From DATEZO01 sp035255485 (GTDB lineage Bacteria; Pseudomonadota; Gammaproteobacteria; Burkholderiales; Burkholderiaceae_D), in the NCBI GenBank assembly GCA_035255485.1, contig DATEZO010000014.1, positions 1-10,463 on the forward strand: a stretch of DNA of 10,463 nt, written 5' to 3'. The position numbers were made by a program, and so were the translations under genes. The notes below the pieces were generated by a model, which ran no database searches, was not told the origin of the DNA, and was given only the letters and a program-made list of their open reading frames with translations. Shown piece after piece: positions 6,020-10,463 of the stretch. Within the stretch, counting starts at the first letter, position 1; each line of letters begins with the position of its first letter.

Positions 6020-7192
6020 ATGCTGTTTTATTGCCGTTTCATTGCGCTTGCATTATGTACATTCATTCTTGCTGCATGTGGCGGCAGCAATGAGCCTAGT
6101 CATCCGGTATTTGCTGCCGGCACGACAGTGGTCACGAACACCGTATCGTTTTCCGGACCGCGCAATAACTACAGCATTACCAGAACTGCGGCCGGTTATA
6201 TCGTCAAGGACAATATCGGCGCTGACGGCACGACTACGTTGGCGACGCAAAACGGAGTGGAAGCGCTGCGCTTCTCCGATGTCACGGTCAATCTGGGTAT
6301 CGGCGACAAATCGAAAACGCTTGCCAGCGCCGATCTGAAGATGCTCACCGAGCTGTATATTGCCTTCTTCAACCGCGTGCCTGACGCCGACGGCTTGAGC
6401 TACTGGATTGACCAGTTCACTGGCGGCCAGAGCATAGACGACATTGCCTTGAGTTTTTATGCGGCGGCCGTGCAATACACTTCCCTGACTGGATATTCGA
6501 GCGCGATGAGCAACGCCGAATTTGTCAAAGTGATTTATAAGAATGTGCTGGGGCGTTCCGGCGCCACTGCACCGCCGGATGCGGATGTCCAGTACTGGGC
6601 CGATGAGCTGGCTAACGGCCATGCGACCAAAGGCAGCCTGATTCGCACCATGCTCGTATCCGCACATTCCTTTACCAACGATCCCACCTGGGGGTGGGTA
6701 CCGCAACTGCTTGACAACAAGGCAATCGTGGCGAATTACTTCACGGTGCAGCAAGGCCTGAACTATGCCACGCCGGAAGATTCGATCGTCAGGACCATGG
6801 CGATTTCCGCAGCCGTCACGCCTTTCGATACGGCAACCGCGATTCTCCTGATCGGAATGGCCGATACGGCCTTCAATCTGGCCATGCCGGCGAATGTGCC
6901 GACTTCTGCCGGCGCCTACAGCGGCACGTATGGCGGATACGATAATGGCACCTTCAGCGTCACCATTGATGACAACGGGATCGTCAGCGGCATGGTGCAT
7001 TCGAATTACGATGGCGGGAATTACAATGTTACCGGCGCGGTCGGAAGTAATGGATCGATCTCGATGTCAACCGCCGGCACGGCGGGCTCCGCCGTATTTA
7101 CCGGCAGCATCGACGTGAATACCGGGGTTATCAACGGCGACTGGCATTACTTCGGAAGTGCGTATGGCGGCACTTTTTCCGGCCACAGATAA
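6020..7192 (+). CDS. DUF4214-domain lipoprotein
   Basis: 390 residues from ATG 6020. The N-terminus has a signal peptide with lipobox LAAC (residues 17-20), so it is predicted to be exported and lipidated at Cys20; residues 21-24 are GGSN with no Asp at +2, which fits outer-membrane sorting. Residues about 40-92 (VSFSGPRNNYSITRTAAGY, then ALRFSDVTVNL) form a beta-rich module often found before DUF4214. DUF4214 spans about 107-221 as two related repeats: LYIAFFNRVPDADGLSYW (112-129) and IYKNVLGRSG...PDADVQYWADEL (172-197). The C-terminus (about 296-390) is Gly/Ser-rich with short beta-repeat phrases such as YSGTYGGYDNGTFSV and GGTFSGHR. DUF4214 occurs in surface and secreted proteins, but its role is not established, so no function is claimed. 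It stands alone, convergent with terC and divergent from the CheB remnant. Confidence 0.88.
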   Translation: MLFYCRFIALALCTFILAACGGSNEPSHPVFAAGTTVVTNTVSFSGPRNNYSITRTAAGYIVKDNIGADGTTTLATQNGVEALRFSDVTVNLGIGDKSKTLASADLKMLTELYIAFFNRVPDADGLSYWIDQFTGGQSIDDIALSFYAAAVQYTSLTGYSSAMSNAEFVKVIYKNVLGRSGATAPPDADVQYWADELANGHATKGSLIRTMLVSAHSFTNDPTWGWVPQLLDNKAIVANYFTVQQGLNYATPEDSIVRTMAISAAVTPFDTATAILLIGMADTAFNLAMPANVPTSAGAYSGTYGGYDNGTFSVTIDDNGIVSGMVHSNYDGGNYNVTGAVGSNGSISMSTAGTAGSAVFTGSIDVNTGVINGDWHYFGSAYGGTFSGHR

Positions 7193-7358
7193 CGGGTCAG
7201 TGCCGTTTCTGGCTTGATCCAGCCGCAGGGTGCCCGCATCTTGGAAATTAGATACAGGGTGACAGTATTTTTAAATGCCATTTAAATCATTGGCCGATTG
7301 AATGGTTTTTGCCTATACTCCCTGTACTCGCTCTATATGAAACGAGGTTGTACGTGCT

Positions 7359-7384
7359 GCGGCGCTTGTCACGCCAAGCGCCGC
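7359..7384 (-). terminator. GC-rich hairpin after the terC gene
   Basis: Perfect 10-bp stem GCGGCGCTTG (7359-7368) with 7375-7384 and a six-base loop, ten bases beyond the terC stop on the - strand. No T-run follows on either strand, so it may be an RNA 3'-end stabiliser or factor-dependent stop rather than an intrinsic terminator. The rest of the convergent gap 7193-7393 is AT-rich and shows nothing else I can name. Confidence 0.35.
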
Positions 7385-7393
7385 GCATGCCGT

Positions 7394-8191
7394 TCAATGC
7401 ATGCTTTCCCGTTGCGGCGCACGGCTGCGCTGGTCTGCCGGCGCAGCGTCCGGCTCATAGGCGGCATGCAGATGCACCGCTTGCGCCGTCCGCTTGCGCA
7501 TCCGTATATTCAGCATTTCAACCACTACCGAAAATGCCATGGCGGTGTAGATGTAGCCCTTTGGTACATGGTTGCCGAATCCTTCCGCAATCAGGATCAC
7601 GCCGATGGCAACCAGGAAGGACAGCGCCAGCATCTTGATGGTCGGATGCGCGGAGATGAAGCGGCCGATGGTGCTGGCAAACAGCATCATCAAGCCGACT
7701 GACGCCACCACGGCGGCGATCATCACCCAGACATGCTCGACCATGCCGACCGCGGTAATGATCGAATCGAGGGAGAACACAATATCGATCATCATGATCT
7801 GCACGATAATGCCCATGAAGGAGCTGCCCGGCCGGTCGCCGGCATGTTCTTCCGCACCTTCGAGCGCCTGATGAATTTCATTGACGCTCTTCCATAGCAG
7901 GAACAGGCCGCCGCAGATCAGGATCAGGCTGCGCCCCGAAATCTCTTGTCCGAATACCGTCAACAGCGGCGCGGTCAGGCCGACGATCCAGGCCAGTACC
8001 AGCAGCAGGCCGACGCGCATGAACATGGCCAGGAACAGGCCGAGCCGGCGTGCGAATTCCCTTTGATGCAGCGGTAGCCGGTCAACCAGGATCGAGATGA
8101 ACACGATATTGTCGATGCCGAGCACCAGTTCAAGCGCGGTCAGGGTGACAAACGCAATCCAGACTTCCGGATTTGTCATGAGTTCGAGCAT
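7394..8191 (-). CDS. TerC-family integral membrane protein
   Basis: 265 residues with about seven hydrophobic segments (near 11-36, 52-75, 86-102, 126-150, 153-175, 186-204 and 212-228). The family's paired acidic motifs are present: LELVLGIDNIVFISILV at 20-36 (Glu21, Asp27) and QIMMIDIVFSLDSIITAVGM at 131-150 (Asp136, Asp142). TerC-family proteins are linked to metal handling, notably manganese export, and to tellurite resistance; this short form resembles the YgdQ type more than plasmid TerC. Residues 232-265 form a hydrophilic tail rich in Ala, Arg and His. AGGAACAG precedes the ATG at 8191. It lies 129 bases downstream of the Bax inhibitor-1 gene on the same strand, behind an intrinsic terminator. 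No manganese riboswitch (yybP-ykoY type) was recognised before it. No other tellurite-resistance genes are nearby. Confidence 0.9.
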   Translation of the reverse strand: MLELMTNPEVWIAFVTLTALELVLGIDNIVFISILVDRLPLHQREFARRLGLFLAMFMRVGLLLVLAWIVGLTAPLLTVFGQEISGRSLILICGGLFLLWKSVNEIHQALEGAEEHAGDRPGSSFMGIIVQIMMIDIVFSLDSIITAVGMVEHVWVMIAAVVASVGLMMLFASTIGRFISAHPTIKMLALSFLVAIGVILIAEGFGNHVPKGYIYTAMAFSVVVEMLNIRMRKRTAQAVHLHAAYEPDAAPADQRSRAPQRESMH

Positions 8192-8256
8192 CGGTACTGT
8201 TCCTGGATGGAGTGTGTTTCAGTGAGACATGAAGGGCGCGGCCGACCGGCTTGCGC

Positions 8257-8287
8257 AAAAAAACGAGGGTGCGCAGCGGCACCCTCG
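8257..8287 (-). terminator. Rho-independent terminator after the Bax inhibitor-1 gene
   Basis: Perfect 9-bp stem (CGAGGGTGC at 8264-8272 with 8279-8287), six-base loop, followed on the - strand by seven T residues (A-run 8257-8263). It lies 34-64 bases beyond the stop of the gene at 8321-9010 and in front of the terC-family gene. Confidence 0.9.
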
Positions 8288-8320
8288 AGCGCACTCAGAC
8301 ATCAAGTGAATCGTGCATGT

Positions 8321-9010
8321 TTACTCGTTGCTGCTGAAGCCAAGCAACTGCAGCAGGCTGGTGAACAGATTGAAGAGCGACACGAACAGGCTGAGTGTCG
8401 CCATCACATAGTTGGTTTCGCCGCCGCGCACGATATTGCTGGTTTCATACAGGATCATGCCCGACATCAACAGGACGAATACCGCAGAGACGGTAAGCGA
8501 CAATGCCGGGATGTGCAGGAAAATCGCCGCCAGTCCCGCCAGGAATGCCACCAGTATCCCCACCGCCAGGAAGCCGCCCATGAACGACATGTCACGCTTG
8601 CTGACCAGGGCATAGCCGGACAGGCCCATGAAAATGGCTGCGGTGCCGCCCAATGCGGTCATGACCGTCTGCGTGCCGTTCGGCATGTTCAGGTAATGGC
8701 TGATGATCGGTCCCAGCGTATAGCCCATGAAGCCGGTCAGCGCAAATACCAGCACGATGCCGAGCCCGCTATCGCGGTATTTGGTCACGGCGAACAGCAG
8801 GCCGAAATAGCCGACCAGCGTGATCAGTATGCCTGGATGCGGCAAATGCAGCGCCGCCGACACGCCCGCCGTCAGCGCCGAAAACGCCAGGCATAGCGAA
8901 AGCAGCATATAGGTATTGCGCAATACGCGATGCGCGCTGGCATCGAGCACGATGGTCGCCGAGCGACTGCGCACTGCGCCATTGCGCATGGAGGTGTAAC
9001 GATCATTCAT
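8321..9010 (-). CDS. Bax inhibitor-1 / YccA family membrane protein
   Basis: 229 residues, seven predicted membrane segments after a hydrophilic N-terminus of about 30 residues. Family signatures are seen: LTGFMGYTLGPIISHYL at 91-107, SGMILYETSNIV at 183-194 (within the sixth to seventh helix region) and SLFVSLFNLFTSLLQLLG at 207-224. The length is usual for bacterial members such as E. coli YccA and YbhL. YccA interacts with the FtsH protease, and the BsYetJ structure shows a calcium leak channel controlled by a di-aspartyl pair; which of these roles applies here cannot be told. The start at 9010 has GAGGAACC upstream. It is divergent from nhaR across 214 bases and ends in a clear terminator, so it is probably monocistronic or only partly read through into the terC-family gene. 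Confidence 0.9.
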   Translation of the reverse strand: MNDRYTSMRNGAVRSRSATIVLDASAHRVLRNTYMLLSLCLAFSALTAGVSAALHLPHPGILITLVGYFGLLFAVTKYRDSGLGIVLVFALTGFMGYTLGPIISHYLNMPNGTQTVMTALGGTAAIFMGLSGYALVSKRDMSFMGGFLAVGILVAFLAGLAAIFLHIPALSLTVSAVFVLLMSGMILYETSNIVRGGETNYVMATLSLFVSLFNLFTSLLQLLGFSSNE

Positions 9011-9168
9011 GGTGGTTCCTCATCGATAAAGAAGAAATCGGATAAAACGGCAGTGATGACAGGCAAACCGGTAATACCACTGGTTATATAAAGCAATTGA
9101 TTTTCCGAATCATTCCGATCACTACATTGGTAGCTCCTGCAGTTTTTACAACTGCCATCGTATAGCGC

Positions 9169-9196
9169 TTGCACTTGTTTAAAAAGCGAAGATAAT
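9169..9196 (+). promoter_or_regulatory. Candidate promoter of nhaR
   Basis: TTGCAC (9169-9174) and GATAAT (9191-9196), 16 bases apart, ahead of the nhaR start at 9225. The -10 box matches the sigma70 consensus at five of six positions, the -35 box at only three, which suits an activator-dependent or weak promoter. Prediction by eye only. Confidence 0.35.
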
Positions 9197-9224
9197 AGAA
9201 TCGTTACTTCATAAAAAGCGAAGA
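9181..9224 (+). repeat. 12-bp direct repeat before nhaR, possible regulator site
   Basis: AAAAAGCGAAGA occurs twice, at 9181-9192 and 9213-9224, 32 bases (about three helical turns) apart; the second copy touches the nhaR ATG. The second copy also sits in CTTC-N9-GAAG (9207-9223), which contains a T-N11-A spacing as often seen in LysR-type sites. It overlaps the candidate promoter, so autoregulation by NhaR is possible but unproven. Confidence 0.45.
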
Positions 9225-10166
9225 ATGAAATCGACCGGACTGAATTTCCGTCATCTGTATTATTTTTGGGTAGTGGCCAAGGAAGGCAGCGTTACGCGCG
9301 CCGCAGAGCGCCTTGGCGTTGCCGTGCAGACCATCAGCGCGCAGCTGGCACTGCTGGAACAGTCGCTCGGCAAGTCGCTGCTGGCGCCGCAGGGGCGGCG
9401 TCTGGGCTTGACTGAAGCGGGCCGCATGGCGGTGAATTACGCGGACCAGATTTTTCTGCTGGGCGACCAGATGCAGGAGGCGCTTGCCACCGCCGATACC
9501 GACCGCACGATGCGGCTGACCGTCGGTATATCCGATTCCGTGCCCAAACTGATTTCATCGCGCCTGCTGGAAGCCGCGCTCCAGCTTCCGCAGCGGGTGA
9601 AACTGGTGTGCTACGAAGATAATTTCGAGTCGCTGCTGGGCGACCTTTCCGTACACAAGCTGGATGTCGTGCTGACCGATCGCCCGGTCCCGCCGGGCAC
9701 CGCACTGCGTGTGTTCAGCCATCTGCTGGGCGAAAGCGACATCATGGTGTTCGGCATCCCGGACCTGGCCACGCGTTACCGTACGGAATTCCCCGCCAGC
9801 CTGAATGGCGCGCCGCTCTTATTGCCGACTCGCAACAATGCGATTCGCGGGCGCATCGACCATTGGCTCGAAACGCACGAATTGCGCCCGGATATTGTCG
9901 GGGAATTCGATGACAATGCGCTGTTGAATACCTTCGGCCAGCGCGGATTGGGTCTGTTTCCTGCGCCGTCCGCGCTGGAATCGGATGTGCGCAAGCAGTT
10001 CGGCGCGGTGCCGGTCGGCGAACTTGCGCATGTCCGCGAGCAGTTCTACGCGATTTCCAACGAACGCAAAATCAAGCATCCGGCGGTCGATGCCATTCTT
10101 TCCGCCATTCCGCATCGGGCGTTGAATGATGTCAAAAGCCCGGACTCCACTGTGGACCATGATTGA
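9225..10166 (+). CDS. nhaR: NhaR-like LysR-type transcriptional activator
   Basis: 313 residues. The N-terminal winged helix-turn-helix (about 8-66) begins LNFRHLYYFWVVAKEGSVTR and continues AAERLGVAVQTISAQL. LYYFW followed by KEGSV and QTI is the pattern remembered from E. coli NhaR rather than from general LysR proteins. The co-inducer domain (about 93-300) keeps further NhaR-like phrases: HKLDVVLTDRPV, VGEFDDNALL near 230-240 and a C-terminal IKHPAVDAI. E. coli NhaR activates the Na+/H+ antiporter gene nhaA in response to sodium. No nhaA is in this window, so the target is elsewhere. The start at 9225 lacks a strong ribosome binding site (only GCGAAGA). The last dozen residues (after HRALNDV) are an unconserved tail. 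An nnrU-like gene follows after 73 bases on the same strand with its own ribosome binding site. Confidence 0.9.
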   Translation: MKSTGLNFRHLYYFWVVAKEGSVTRAAERLGVAVQTISAQLALLEQSLGKSLLAPQGRRLGLTEAGRMAVNYADQIFLLGDQMQEALATADTDRTMRLTVGISDSVPKLISSRLLEAALQLPQRVKLVCYEDNFESLLGDLSVHKLDVVLTDRPVPPGTALRVFSHLLGESDIMVFGIPDLATRYRTEFPASLNGAPLLLPTRNNAIRGRIDHWLETHELRPDIVGEFDDNALLNTFGQRGLGLFPAPSALESDVRKQFGAVPVGELAHVREQFYAISNERKIKHPAVDAILSAIPHRALNDVKSPDSTVDHD

Positions 10167-10239
10167 TGCAATTGCGTACCCGTCCAAAAAATAGTGGACA
10201 GTAGTCTGGCGCACCCCCGTACTTTCGAAAGGAACCGGC

Positions 10240-10463
10240 ATGCTGCTTCTGGTAACGGGCCTCCTGATTTTCGTTGCGATTCACATGCTGCCGACATTTG
10301 CGCCGGCCCGGCGACAACTGGTGCAAAAACTGGGCGCCGGTCCGTACAAGGGTATTTTTTCAGTGATCGCCTTGCTGGGCCTGGTGCTGGTGATCATGGG
10401 CAAAGCCGGCGCGCCTGTCATCTCTGTGTGGCAGCCGCCGCCATGGGGCCGACATGTGGCGCT
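10240..10463 (+). CDS. NnrU family membrane protein (5' part, cut by window end)
   Basis: From ATG 10240, with GAAAGGAACC upstream, 74 complete codons run to the window edge without a stop. Visible are a first hydrophobic segment LLLVTGLLIFVAIHMLPTF (2-20), then GAGPYKGIFSVIALLGLVL and WQPPPWGRHVA. The early His in a helix followed by LPTF, the YKG(I/L)(F/Y)S motif and the WxPP.W.RHVA phrase are typical of NnrU, a multi-helix membrane protein first linked to nitric oxide/nitrite respiration in denitrifiers and related to the MAPEG-like/isoprenylcysteine methyltransferase fold group. No denitrification genes are in the window, so its role here is open. It may be co-transcribed with nhaR. Confidence 0.85.
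   Translation, partial: MLLLVTGLLIFVAIHMLPTFAPARRQLVQKLGAGPYKGIFSVIALLGLVLVIMGKAGAPVISVWQPPPWGRHVA

Noticed and set aside
7310..7341. Promoter-like TTGCCT and TATATG in the convergent gap
   Set aside because: Poor match to consensus and no + strand gene downstream.
7298..7702. 134-codon + strand frame with a Cys-rich stretch (CTCCGACH) near its start
   Set aside because: Most of it is antisense to the terC-family gene and it has no ribosome binding site. The Cys-rich part spans the hairpin at 7359-7384, whose GC repeats explain the composition.
8192..8256. Manganese (yybP-ykoY) riboswitch before the terC-family gene
   Set aside because: The leader is too short and shows no paired stems around the conserved loops I would expect.
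10150..10200. Short inverted repeat GTCCA/TGGAC between nhaR and the nnrU-like gene
   Set aside because: Only a five-bp stem with an AT-rich loop and no T-run; not a credible terminator.

Overview
The window looks like chromosomal DNA of a GC-rich betaproteobacterium, probably Burkholderiales and perhaps Oxalobacteraceae. This rests on the type of tad genes, a close NhaR homologue, NnrU, the DUF4214 lipoprotein style and codon use. It is inference, with no database check.

Left third (1-4138, + strand): part of a tad/Flp (type IVc) pilus operon. It holds the last codons of a probable TadZ/CpaE, the ATPase TadA/CpaF, and the two inner-membrane platform proteins TadB and TadC. TadA hydrolyses ATP and TadB/TadC form the platform through which Flp pilin is assembled. 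tadB and tadC are separated by 229 bases, and tadC is followed by 548 bases with no convincing gene and no tadD. Both gaps hold a copy of the same 92-bp palindromic repeat (about 79% identical, no gaps), each enclosed by a different perfect outer inverted repeat. A further long hairpin lies at 4019-4088, between the convergent tadC and the kinase gene.

Middle (4139-5822, - strand): a soluble PAS histidine kinase of the NarL type. Its start codon overlaps the stop of a short reading frame left from a decayed CheB/CheR-type hybrid gene. The remnant keeps part of the CheB domain and a segment resembling what follows CheR in such hybrids. The catalytic serine motif, the rest of CheB and all of CheR are missing. 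No response regulator is present.

Right of centre (6020-7192, + strand): a lipoprotein with a clear lipobox, a two-repeat DUF4214 region and a glycine/serine-rich beta C-terminus.

Right third: a TerC-family membrane protein and a Bax inhibitor-1 family protein, both on the - strand and separated by a clear intrinsic terminator. They diverge from nhaR (+), a LysR-type regulator of the sodium response, which is followed by the start of an NnrU-family membrane protein cut by the window edge.

No tRNA, rRNA, CRISPR array, transposase or phage gene was seen. The most notable items are the nested palindromic repeats inside the pilus operon and the internally deleted CheB/CheR remnant feeding into the kinase.
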